A stretch of DNA of 64,000 nt, taken from the NCBI RefSeq assembly GCF_026339735.1, contig NZ_JAPEQG010000001.1, forward strand, positions 8,307,001 through 8,371,000. Direction: 5' to 3'. This DNA is from Streptomyces sp. NBC_01669. Lineage in GTDB: Bacteria; Actinomycetota; Actinomycetes; Streptomycetales; Streptomycetaceae. This document shows positions 15,589 to 23,741 of this stretch, in pieces. The position numbers and the translations under genes are program-made. Positions within the stretch are counted from its first letter, which is position 1. Every line of letters begins with the position of its first letter. The notes under the pieces were generated by a model. It saw only the letters and a list, made by a program, of their open reading frames with translations. It searched no databases and had not been told where the DNA came from.

Positions 15589-18368
15589 TCAGCTCCGAAG
15601 GTGAGAACGAGCTGCGGCCGGTAGGCCGCGGTCGATACCTCGCTCGACCAGATGCGGAGACTGTCCGTCCCGCTGCTGGTCAGGGCGAGTGAGTAGACGG
15701 AGCCGAGTGCTCCGCCCAGTGCCGGTGCGTTCAGCTCCACCGAATGGTCGGTGGAGACCGAGGTCGCGCCGGTGATGGTCCCCAGCACGGTCGAGGAGAG
15801 CGACGGCCGGGTGTTGTAGGTGACCGCCGACTCGGTCCAGGTGCCGGTGACCGGCACCACGGTGTGGCTGTCGGAGGAGCCCGCCGTCGAGTCGGACGAC
15901 GTCCGGAACGTGAGCCGGGCACTCTTGAGGACCTGTCCGGCAGGGGCCGCGGGCACGGTGAAGCGCAGATAGCTCAGATACGCCGTACTGCCGCGCGAGG
16001 CGAGCTGGTTGTCGTTGTAGTTGGTGTTCGGCGCGACGCTGTTGACGTACGCGTCGTCGTCCGGAGTGAGCGTCACGGTGGTGTCTCCGGGGCCGGACGG
16101 GGTGTCCGCCAGGGCGTGGTGCGCGGCGACCTGGGCGGCGGTCAGCGCCGACGGGTAGACCGCGGTCTCGTCGACCTGCCCGGCGAAGTAGGTGCTGGTG
16201 GGACGGTTCGGCCAGGTGGTCGGCATGGCGTCGCCGCCCACCCGCCAGTACCCGTTGTACGAGCGGTTGCCCGCGGTCGTGTTGGAGCCGACGACCACCC
16301 CGTCCACGTACAGCCGCATGCCGGACGGTCCCTGGGTGGCGACGACATGGTGCCAGGTGTTGTCGTTGTAGGAAGCCGTTGTGGTGAGGGTGGGCCTGCT
16401 GCTGGTGCTGCCGACCTGGACGCCGAAGGCGAGGCGCCCGTCATCGGTCATATAGACGAGCTTGTCGGAGATGCTGCTGGTGTGGCCCTGGGCGGTGCCG
16501 ATGTTGTTGCCGTAGCCGACGATCCGGCCGCCCCGCGTGGTGTTCGTCCGGAACCAGGTCTCGATGGAGTACGGCGTCGGCGAGGTGTAGTGGTGCAGAC
16601 GGTCGCTGTACACGTACTCGTCCGTGCCGTTCAGGGACAGTGCCGCCGAATCGGCGACCGCGGACGGGGTCGACCGGTACGTCGGCGCGTTCATGTACAC
16701 CCCGCCGTCGTCACCGGCCGAGGCATCCGCGGCGAACGCCCCACCCGCCTCGTCGTAGCGCCAGTACAGATTGGCACCGTCCGCGAGCACCCGCTCCTGG
16801 TACGGGCTCGCCGAAGCGGCCGCGGTGACGGAGGCGGCGGCCGACAGGGCGCTCGTGTTGGTCCCGTCGCTCGCCGTGATCCGGTACGAGTACGTCCGTC
16901 CGGCCACCACATCGGTGTCGGTGAACGTCAGCTGCGGGCGGCTGAAGAACAGTGAGGACCCCTGCGTCGTGTACACGGGCGTCGAGCCGCCGTCGCGGTA
17001 GACCCGGTAGGTGAGCAGGCTGTCGTCCAGATCCAGACCGGACCGCCAGCTGACCTTCACCTCACCGGCCCGGGGAGCGGAGACACTGACGGCTGGCACG
17101 GACGGCGCGCCCGTGTCGGGCGTGTTGGCGAACCGGGTCAGGGACTGCTGGGCGACCCCGTTGACCGTGGTGAACTCGCCGCCCACCCACAGGAAGTCGC
17201 GGCCGTCGCGGGAGGACACGGTCAGGGCGCGCGGCCCGACCGGCTCACCGATCCCGTCATTGGTGTCCGGGAGCCAGCCGAGCATCGCCGGATCGTCGAC
17301 GGACTGGGCGGTGAGGTGCTTGCGGACCTGGTTCGGGAAGCCGCCCATGGTGGAGCAGTCGTGGACATGGCTGCCCGCGTACAGCACTCCCCGGTAGACC
17401 CGCAGTGCCTGTGTCGCCCCCTGGCAGGTGTCCCGCCAGCGCTGGTCGAACGTACCGAGCCGCATCGCGAGCCGGCCGTCGAAGGAGCCGCCTCCCGTGC
17501 CTTCGCCCGCGACGTACCAGCCGTCGGAGGCGGTGTCGGTGACGATGTCCTTGATGACCGCGGTGGACGGGATGAAGTTGCCGGTGTAGGCGCGGGTCAG
17601 CGCGCCCGAGCCGGCGTCGGTCACCGCGAGCGCGTGCGAGTCGGCGCCGCCGACGGTGAAGAAGTCGCCGCCGATCAGGACGTTCCCGCCGTCCGGAGTG
17701 ACTTTGAGCGCCCGGCCGGGATCGTCGGCGTCCGGGTTCCAGGCGGTCACGGCACCGGCCGCGGTGACGGCGCCGAAGAAGCGCCGGGCCTGGCCGTTGA
17801 CTGTCTGGAAGTCGCCGCCCGCGTAGACCGTGCCGTTCGCGGCCACGTCGAGCGCCCGCACGGTCGCCCCGAAGTTCGGCGCGAACCCCGGACGGAGGGT
17901 GCAGGTCGCGGTGTTGATGGCCACCAGGCCGTTGGCAGACGTCCCGTTGACGGCGTTGAAGTATCCACCGGCGTACAGCGTGGACTTGTCGGGGGAGAGC
18001 GCGAACGCCCGGACCGTGGCGGTGCCGCTGCTGCGGGTGAAGGAGAGCGAACAGCCGGTGGGCGCCCCGGTGGCCGCATCGAACGCGGCGAAGTTCACGG
18101 CGGGCGTCGTGCTGCTGCCCGCCGGGGCACCGGCCGGCCGTACGTTGGCGAAGGTGCCGCCCGCGTACACCACCCCGTTCGCCTCGGCGAGCGCCCAGAC
18201 GATCCCGTTGGTCTGATAGGTGGTCAGGTTGTCGGCGGTGAAGCCGACCGGCGGAGTCAGCGCCGCGGCCGGGGGAGCGGTGGCCGCCGAGGTGGTGAGT
18301 GCGCCCGCGGCGAGCGCGAGGACGGCGGCGTACACGCCACTGCGTCTGAGACGTCTTGGCGCTCTCAT
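15585..18368 (-). CDS. Secreted propeller / Fn3 / LamG protein with C-terminal CBM96-like (DNRLRE) domain
   Basis: A 927-residue paralogue of the downstream protein, with the same order: signal peptide to about residue 35 (ending APPAAA), propeller repeats (VYAGGTFANV, LYAGGYFNAV, VLIGGDFFTV), fibronectin III about 430-520, and LamG about 540-750 (YSIETWFRT, WHHVVATQG). It adds a beta-rich domain at about 755-927 beginning VTLTPDDDAYVNS and including YLSYLRFTVP and TWTESAVTYNTRP, the hallmark of DNRLRE/CBM96-type carbohydrate-binding modules. The pair looks like a tandem duplication with gain or loss of the terminal module. It is coupled to GDP-mannose dehydratase by a four-base overlap. Confidence 0.88.
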   Translation of the reverse strand: MRAPRRLRRSGVYAAVLALAAGALTTSAATAPPAAALTPPVGFTADNLTTYQTNGIVWALAEANGVVYAGGTFANVRPAGAPAGSSTTPAVNFAAFDAATGAPTGCSLSFTRSSGTATVRAFALSPDKSTLYAGGYFNAVNGTSANGLVAINTATCTLRPGFAPNFGATVRALDVAANGTVYAGGDFQTVNGQARRFFGAVTAAGAVTAWNPDADDPGRALKVTPDGGNVLIGGDFFTVGGADSHALAVTDAGSGALTRAYTGNFIPSTAVIKDIVTDTASDGWYVAGEGTGGGSFDGRLAMRLGTFDQRWRDTCQGATQALRVYRGVLYAGSHVHDCSTMGGFPNQVRKHLTAQSVDDPAMLGWLPDTNDGIGEPVGPRALTVSSRDGRDFLWVGGEFTTVNGVAQQSLTRFANTPDTGAPSVPAVSVSAPRAGEVKVSWRSGLDLDDSLLTYRVYRDGGSTPVYTTQGSSLFFSRPQLTFTDTDVVAGRTYSYRITASDGTNTSALSAAASVTAAASASPYQERVLADGANLYWRYDEAGGAFAADASAGDDGGVYMNAPTYRSTPSAVADSAALSLNGTDEYVYSDRLHHYTSPTPYSIETWFRTNTTRGGRIVGYGNNIGTAQGHTSSISDKLVYMTDDGRLAFGVQVGSTSSRPTLTTTASYNDNTWHHVVATQGPSGMRLYVDGVVVGSNTTAGNRSYNGYWRVGGDAMPTTWPNRPTSTYFAGQVDETAVYPSALTAAQVAAHHALADTPSGPGDTTVTLTPDDDAYVNSVAPNTNYNDNQLASRGSTAYLSYLRFTVPAAPAGQVLKSARLTFRTSSDSTAGSSDSHTVVPVTGTWTESAVTYNTRPSLSSTVLGTITGATSVSTDHSVELNAPALGGALGSVYSLALTSSGTDSLRIWSSEVSTAAYRPQLVLTFGAE

Positions 18369-19378
18369 CGATCCACCCGCACGGCTGCACCGGTGAGCTG
18401 GTCGGAGAGTTGCCGGATGTCCGCCTCGACCATGATCCCGGCCAGCTCCTGCGCCTTCACGACGGGCTTCCAGCCGAGCAGTTCCTCGGCCTTGGTGGCG
18501 TCGCCGATCAGGGCGTCGACCTCACTGGGACGCTCGTACTTCGCGTCGTACCGGACATGGTCACGCCAGTCCAGCCCCGCATGCTCGAAGGCGAACTCCA
18601 GGAACTGCCGGACACTGACCCCTTCACCGGTGGCCACCACGTAGTCGTCCGGCGAGTCGCACTGCAGCATCCGCCACATCGCGTCGACGTACTCGGGGGC
18701 GTAACCCCAGTCCCGTACGGCATCGAGATTGCCGAGGTGGAGGTGTTGCTGGAGCCCCGCCTTGATCCGCGCGACGCCGCGGGTGATCTTGCGGGTCACG
18801 AAGGTCTCGCCGCGGCGCGGGGACTCATGGTTGAAGAGGATCCCGTTGACCGCGAACATTCCGTACGCCTCACGGTAGTTGACCGTCGCCCAGTACGAGT
18901 AGACCTTGGCGACGCTGTATGGGCTGCGCGGATGGAACGGGGTCGTCTCGTTCTGCGGCGGTGGAGTGGCGCCGAACATCTCGGACGACGACGCCTGGTA
19001 GATCCGGGTGTCGATGCCGCTGGCGCGGACCGCCTCCAGCAGCCGGATGGTGCCGAGCCCCGTGATGTCGCCGGTGTACAGCGGCGCGTCGAACGAGACC
19101 CGGACGTGCGACTGCGCACCCAGGTTGTAGACCTCGTCGGGCTGGATGTCGCGCAGCAGGTTCACCAGCGCGACTCCGTCGGCGAGATCGGCGTGATGCA
19201 GGACGAAGGACCGGTTCTCCTCCTCCGGGCCCTGGTAGATGTGGTCGATCCGCTCGGTGTTGAAGCTCGACGAGCGGCGTATGAGGCCGTGGACCGTGTA
19301 CCCCTTGTCGAGCAGCAGCTCGGACAGGTACGAGCCGTCCTGCCCGGTCACGCCGGTGATGAGCGCGGTCTTCGCCAC
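18365..19378 (-). CDS. gmd: GDP-mannose 4,6-dehydratase
   Basis: A 337-residue extended short-chain dehydrogenase that converts GDP-D-mannose to GDP-4-keto-6-deoxy-D-mannose using bound NADP. The cofactor loop is GVTGQDGSYL. The active-site segment shows SSSEMFG (Ser/Glu) and YSVAK (Tyr/Lys), and LFNHESPRRGETFVTRKI is diagnostic of Gmd. I choose GTG 19378, which follows GGGGGAG directly; the longer frame lacks a site. It heads the minus-strand five-gene chain and diverges from GDP-fucose synthase, so both steps of GDP-fucose synthesis share one promoter region. Confidence 0.95.
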   Translation of the reverse strand: MAKTALITGVTGQDGSYLSELLLDKGYTVHGLIRRSSSFNTERIDHIYQGPEEENRSFVLHHADLADGVALVNLLRDIQPDEVYNLGAQSHVRVSFDAPLYTGDITGLGTIRLLEAVRASGIDTRIYQASSSEMFGATPPPQNETTPFHPRSPYSVAKVYSYWATVNYREAYGMFAVNGILFNHESPRRGETFVTRKITRGVARIKAGLQQHLHLGNLDAVRDWGYAPEYVDAMWRMLQCDSPDDYVVATGEGVSVRQFLEFAFEHAGLDWRDHVRYDAKYERPSEVDALIGDATKAEELLGWKPVVKAQELAGIMVEADIRQLSDQLTGAAVRVDR

Positions 19379-19492
19379 GACTCCCCCCTTCTGTGGTCGT
19401 CTGTGTTGCTGTGGGTGCACCGAAATATCGCGATCTGAGCGATCCGCGGCAAAACGTCACCGCGACATACAGTTACTGGCACAATCCGAACC
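19379..19492. promoter_or_regulatory. Divergent promoter region of gmd and GDP-fucose synthase
   Basis: A 114-base intergenic region, lower in GC than its surroundings (AAATATCGCG and GACATACAGTTACTGGC stretches). It must carry the promoters for the minus-strand gmd chain and the plus-strand fucose synthase. I see no copy of the ATGAC-N4-CTGTGAAGA element here. Confidence 0.5.
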
Positions 19493-20476
19493 ATGACGAC
19501 TGATCTCCCCGGCCCTCCCCAGGAATCCGTCCGCCCCCTGCTACGTCCCGGCTCCCGCATATTCGTCGCGGGACACCGAGGTCTCGTCGGCTCGGCGGTG
19601 GTGCGCCGCCTCACCGCCGAAGGCCACGAGGTGATCACCCGCGGCCGTGACCGGCTCGATCTGCGCGACGCCGCACCGACCGAAGCCTTTCTGCGTGACA
19701 TCCGCCCGGACGCCGTGGTGCTGGCAGCCGCCAAGGTCGGCGGGATCATGGCCAACAGCACGTATCCGGTGCAGTTTCTCGAGGACAACCTGCGCATCCA
19801 GCTGAGCGTGATCGCCGGTGCGCACGCCGCCGGGGTCGAGCGGTTGCTCTTCCTCGGCTCGTCCTGCATCTACCCCAAGCGCGCTCCCCAGCCGATCCCC
19901 GAGGACGCCCTGCTCTCCGGCCCGCTGGAGCCGACCAACGAGGCCTACGCGCTGGCCAAGATCGCCGGGATCGTGCAGACCCAGTCGTACCGGCGGCAGT
20001 ACGGCGCCTCGTACATCAGCGCCATGCCCACGAATCTCTACGGGCCCGGCGACAACTTCGACCTGGAGTCCTCGCACGTCCTGCCCGCCCTGATCCGCCG
20101 CTTCCACGAGGCGGGACGGGGCGGCGCCCCGGAGGTCACCCTCTGGGGCTCCGGCAGCCCCCGGCGCGAGTTCCTGCACGTCGACGACCTGGCCGCCGCA
20201 TGCCTCCTGCTTCTGGAGCGTTACGACGGTGACGAACCCGTCAACGTCGGCTGCGGCGAGGATCTGACGATCCGCGAACTCGCCTCCACCGTCCAGGATG
20301 TGACGAACTACCAAGGTCGTATCTCGTGGGACACGACGAAGCCCGACGGCACCCCGCGCAAGCTTCTCGACGTCTCCCGCCTCTCCTCCCTCGGCTTCAA
20401 GCCGCAGATTCCGCTGCGTGACGGCATCGCCCGGACCTACGCCTGGTGGCTGGACCACCGGGGCGCCCAGGACTGA
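19493..20476 (+). CDS. fcl: GDP-L-fucose synthase (GDP-4-keto-6-deoxymannose epimerase/reductase)
   Basis: A 327-residue short-chain dehydrogenase acting after Gmd: it epimerises at C3 and C5 and reduces C4 with NADPH to give GDP-L-fucose. Family marks are GHRGLVGSAVVRRL (cofactor loop), AAAKVGGIMANSTYPVQFL, FLGSSCIYPK (active-site Ser and Cys) and YALAK (catalytic Tyr/Lys), then PTNLYGPGDNFD. About 20 residues precede the usual start, so a later initiation is possible. Together with gmd it indicates that L-fucose (or a related 6-deoxyhexose) is a building block of this locus's polymer. Confidence 0.94.
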   Translation: MTTDLPGPPQESVRPLLRPGSRIFVAGHRGLVGSAVVRRLTAEGHEVITRGRDRLDLRDAAPTEAFLRDIRPDAVVLAAAKVGGIMANSTYPVQFLEDNLRIQLSVIAGAHAAGVERLLFLGSSCIYPKRAPQPIPEDALLSGPLEPTNEAYALAKIAGIVQTQSYRRQYGASYISAMPTNLYGPGDNFDLESSHVLPALIRRFHEAGRGGAPEVTLWGSGSPRREFLHVDDLAAACLLLLERYDGDEPVNVGCGEDLTIRELASTVQDVTNYQGRISWDTTKPDGTPRKLLDVSRLSSLGFKPQIPLRDGIARTYAWWLDHRGAQD

Positions 20477-20491
20477 CCGCGCCCCCGGCCG

Positions 20492-20533
20492 GGCCGGGCG
20501 GGCCGCCGCAGAGCGCCCCCGGCCCGCCCGGCC
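20492..20533. terminator. Bidirectional stem-loop terminator
   Basis: Perfect 14-bp inverted repeat (20492-20505 with 20520-20533) and a 14-base loop, located between the convergent fucose synthase and initiating transferase genes. There is no T-tract, which is common in Streptomyces. Confidence 0.7.
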
Positions 20534-20585
20534 GACCCCGTACGGCCGGTCGAGGTTCATCTTCCGCATCCGGTCCCCGCCGCTC

Positions 20586-22136
20586 TCAGTACGCCCCGCG
20601 GCCGTCGGTGACGGCGCGCAGCGTACGGGCCATGAGCCCCAGGTCCGTGGCCACCGACCAGTTGTCGACGTACCACAGATCGAGCGAAACGGTCTCCTGC
20701 CAGGAGAGGTCGGAACGCCCGCTGACCTGCCACAGTCCGGTCAGCCCGGGCCGGACCGCGAGTCGCCGGAGCTCACGCTCGTCGTAGCGGGACACCTCCT
20801 CCGGAAGAGGCGGACGAGGACCCACCAGGGACATCTCGCCACGGACGACATTGAGCAGCTGCGGCAGCTCGTCGAGCGAGCTCCGGCGCAGCAGCCGGCC
20901 GATCCGTGTCACCCGGGGATCACGGCGGATCTTGAACATCGCACCGTCGTTCTCGTTCGCTGCGAGGAGTTCCGCCTTGTGTGTTTCGGCGTCCTCGACC
21001 ATGGTGCGGAACTTCCACATGGTGAACGGCCGGTTGTGCCGGCCCTGGCGGATCTGGCGGTGGAACACCGGGCCCTCGGATGTGAGCCGTACGGCTGCCC
21101 CGATCAGGAGCAACAACGGCGCCAGCAGCACCAGCCCGAGCGCCGCACCCGTGCGGTCCACCGCACCCTTCAGGGCCATCTGTGGCCCCTGGCGGAGCGG
21201 CGGCACGATGTGCAGCAGCGTCAGCCCGGCCGCCGAGGCGGGCCGGACCCGGTCTGCCGCGATCTCCGAGAGGTCCGACAGCACGGACAACTGCAGCCCC
21301 CCGTCGTGCAGGCCCCAGGACAGTTGCCGCAGCCGCTCCCCGGAGAGCTGTGATCCGGGTATCACCAGCGCCAGGTCCGCCTCATGGGCGAAGGCTCCGC
21401 CCAGCACCGTCGACACGTCGTCGTCGGCGGGAGCCGGTGCGAGGCGCCCCGGGACCGCAGCCTCGCAGCCCAGTGGTGCCTCACCGACGGGTATGGCCGC
21501 AACGACGTTGTATGCGTGGTCCGTTCGGGAACCGAGCAGCCGTACCGCCCGGTCCACCCCCGAAGCCTCACCGACCACCAGCACGCGGTGCTCGGCGCGT
21601 TGCCGCCTTCCTGGCCAGGTGAGTTGGCGGACGAGCGAAGCAGTCACGGTCACCAGCAGGCCGGGCAGGAGCGCCACGACCGCGGTCACCGGCCGTACCG
21701 GCTTGCCGAACACCGCGCTGAGGACGGCCAGTGCGCCGATGAGCAGCAGCCAGTCCCCGGGCGCGGTCAGTGCGCCTCGGAGGCCCCCCGGCCGCCTGGT
21801 TGTGTACCGGCCACGCGCCAACCGGGTTCCGCACCACACCAACGCGGCGACGAGTGCCGCCAGTTGGGCCTGTGGGAGCCCGCCCGTGCGAAGGATGAGC
21901 CAGGCCGGTATCCCCAGCCCGAGAAGATCGGCCCCGACGACGAGCGGCAGGTGCCGGCCCCGTCTTCTTTTCGGGGCGAGCGTCTGGTCAGAACGTTTGC
22001 GCTGTACGGTCGGGGCACTCCACAGCTGTTCAAGTTCCCTGCTGCGAGGCCGATTTGAAGTGGCCCGTGGTCGTGACGCCCCCGCCAGTCCCACGGATCC
22101 GGGTATGTCGGATTCGGGTAGCTCGACATGCCCCAT
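20586..22136 (-). CDS. Initiating polyprenyl-phosphate hexose-1-phosphate transferase (WcaJ/WbaP-like)
   Basis: A 516-residue membrane enzyme of the polyprenyl glycosylphosphotransferase family, which starts repeat-unit synthesis by moving a sugar phosphate to undecaprenyl phosphate. The N-terminal half has about four membrane helices and a CoA-binding-like segment (VLVVGEASGVDRAVRLL). The C-terminal catalytic half starts after another helix with FHRQIRQGRHNRPFTMWKFRTM, then RRSSLDELPQLLNVVRGEMSLVGPRPP and the end motif VRPGLTGLWQVSGRS. ATG 22136 follows a GGGGGG stretch; longer in-frame starts exist but have no sequence support. It marks the right edge of the polysaccharide locus. Confidence 0.9.
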   Translation of the reverse strand: MGHVELPESDIPGSVGLAGASRPRATSNRPRSRELEQLWSAPTVQRKRSDQTLAPKRRRGRHLPLVVGADLLGLGIPAWLILRTGGLPQAQLAALVAALVWCGTRLARGRYTTRRPGGLRGALTAPGDWLLLIGALAVLSAVFGKPVRPVTAVVALLPGLLVTVTASLVRQLTWPGRRQRAEHRVLVVGEASGVDRAVRLLGSRTDHAYNVVAAIPVGEAPLGCEAAVPGRLAPAPADDDVSTVLGGAFAHEADLALVIPGSQLSGERLRQLSWGLHDGGLQLSVLSDLSEIAADRVRPASAAGLTLLHIVPPLRQGPQMALKGAVDRTGAALGLVLLAPLLLLIGAAVRLTSEGPVFHRQIRQGRHNRPFTMWKFRTMVEDAETHKAELLAANENDGAMFKIRRDPRVTRIGRLLRRSSLDELPQLLNVVRGEMSLVGPRPPLPEEVSRYDERELRRLAVRPGLTGLWQVSGRSDLSWQETVSLDLWYVDNWSVATDLGLMARTLRAVTDGRGAY

Positions 22137-22460
22137 GAACCCCCCAGTCACAGTTGCATCTCCACAAACGGGACGCATCCGCCGATCCCATGGACTGACG
22201 GATGCGTCCTCGCTCGCTGCACGATATCCACACACGTGCCATTTCGCTGGAGTTCTCGTGAAGTTCAGACATAAACGATGGCTCGGATCTCGTCCCGTTC
22301 CGCGCTGAATACAGGAGGTCTGCGGTCGGCTGTTGGCATTTGGCGGATTCCGCCCTGCGATTATGTGCGGATATGTCACGTCCTCGCAATGCCGCACCCA
22401 CGTCTGGGAGAATCCACCCATGGCGGCGAGCGCCGGCAAGCAAGAGAAAGAAGGCGTGCG
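22137..22460. other. Divergent intergenic region, no gene seen
   Basis: This 324-base stretch lies between the initiating transferase and the alditol oxidase. It is less GC-rich than the flanks (for example AAGTTCAGACATAAACGATGG near 22260) and should hold promoters for both genes. Open frames crossing it show no codon bias. I found no clear operator. Confidence 0.5.
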
Positions 22461-23726
22461 GTGACTCCCGCGGAGAAGAACTGGGCCGGAAACATCACCT
22501 TCGGGGCGCGGCGCCTCCATGCCCCCCGCTCGGTGGCCGGGATCCAGGAGATCGTGGCCTCCGGCACCACGGTACGGGCACTGGGCACCCGGCATTCCTT
22601 CAGCACCGTCGCCGACACGGCCGGAGACCTCGTGTCGCTGGCCGGATTGGACCGCGTCGTCGAGATCGACCGGGCGGCCGGATCGGTCACCGTCGGCGCG
22701 GGGCTGCGTTTCGGGGAGTTCTCCGATGTCCTCCATGAGAACGGCTACGCCCTGCACAACCTGGGCTCACTGCCGCACATCTCCGTGGCGGGCGCCTGCG
22801 CGACCGGCACGCACGGCTCGGGCATCGGCAACCGTTCGATCGCCGGAGCGGTCAGGGCGCTGGAGATGGTCACGGCGGACGGCGGGATCGCGGAGCTGAA
22901 GCGCGGCGACGCGGACTTCCCCGGAGCTGTGGTCGCCCTGGGCGCCCTGGGGGTGGTGACCCGGCTGACCCTGGACCTGGTGCCCGCCTTCGACGTACAG
23001 CAGTGGGTCTACGAGGATCTGCCGCAGTCCCGGCTCGGCGACCCGGACGGATTCGACGAGGTGATGTCCGCCGCATACAGCGTCAGCCTCTTCACCGACT
23101 GGCGCGGTGGCCCGGTGAACCAGGTCTGGCTCAAGCAGCGGGTGGACGCCGGAGGAGCGCGGCAGGCACCCGCCGAATGGCTCGGTGCACGGCTCGCGGA
23201 CGGCCCGCGCCACCCGATCCATGGCATGCCCGCTCAGAACTGCACCCGGCAGCAGGGCGTCCCCGGCGCCTGGCACCGGCGACTGCCTCACTTCCGGCTG
23301 GAGTTCACCCCCAGCAACGGGGACGAGCTGCAGTCGGAGTACTTCGTGGCACGGCGCGACGCCGCGGCGGCGTACGAGGCACTGGACCGGATCCGGGACC
23401 GGATCGCCCCGCTGCTGCAGATCGGTGAGATCCGCGCCGTGGCCCGCGACGACCTGTGGCTCAGCCCCGCGAGCGGCATCGACGCGGTGGCCTTCCACTT
23501 CACCTGGGTCCCGGACACGGCCGCCGTCACGCCGGTGCTCGGCGCGATCGAGGAGGCGCTCGCACCGTTCGGGGCCCGGCCGCACTGGGGCAAGGTGTTC
23601 ACGACTGCGCCCGAGACGCTGCGCACGCTGTACGGGCAGTACGCCGACTTCGAGAAGCTGATGGCCCGGTACGACCCGTCCGGCACCTTCCGCAACGACT
23701 TCCTGGACCGCCACTTCCCGCGGTGA
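22461..23726 (+). CDS. Alditol oxidase (AldO/XyoA-like FAD enzyme)
   Basis: A 421-residue vanillyl-alcohol-oxidase-family flavoprotein, very like Streptomyces AldO, which oxidises the terminal hydroxyl of xylitol, sorbitol or glycerol with O2, giving an aldehyde and H2O2. The opening NWAGNITFGARRLHAPRS is characteristic, and H45 in GTRHSF matches the histidine that covalently holds FAD. SLPHISVAGACATGTHGSG is the FAD-binding loop, and HWGKVFT lies near the active site as in AldO. GTG 22461 has AAGAAGG six bases upstream and gives a length matching AldO (418). Soluble; no signal peptide. Confidence 0.92.
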   Translation: MTPAEKNWAGNITFGARRLHAPRSVAGIQEIVASGTTVRALGTRHSFSTVADTAGDLVSLAGLDRVVEIDRAAGSVTVGAGLRFGEFSDVLHENGYALHNLGSLPHISVAGACATGTHGSGIGNRSIAGAVRALEMVTADGGIAELKRGDADFPGAVVALGALGVVTRLTLDLVPAFDVQQWVYEDLPQSRLGDPDGFDEVMSAAYSVSLFTDWRGGPVNQVWLKQRVDAGGARQAPAEWLGARLADGPRHPIHGMPAQNCTRQQGVPGAWHRRLPHFRLEFTPSNGDELQSEYFVARRDAAAAYEALDRIRDRIAPLLQIGEIRAVARDDLWLSPASGIDAVAFHFTWVPDTAAVTPVLGAIEEALAPFGARPHWGKVFTTAPETLRTLYGQYADFEKLMARYDPSGTFRNDFLDRHFPR

Positions 23727-23741
23727 CGCACAGTGTGAAGG

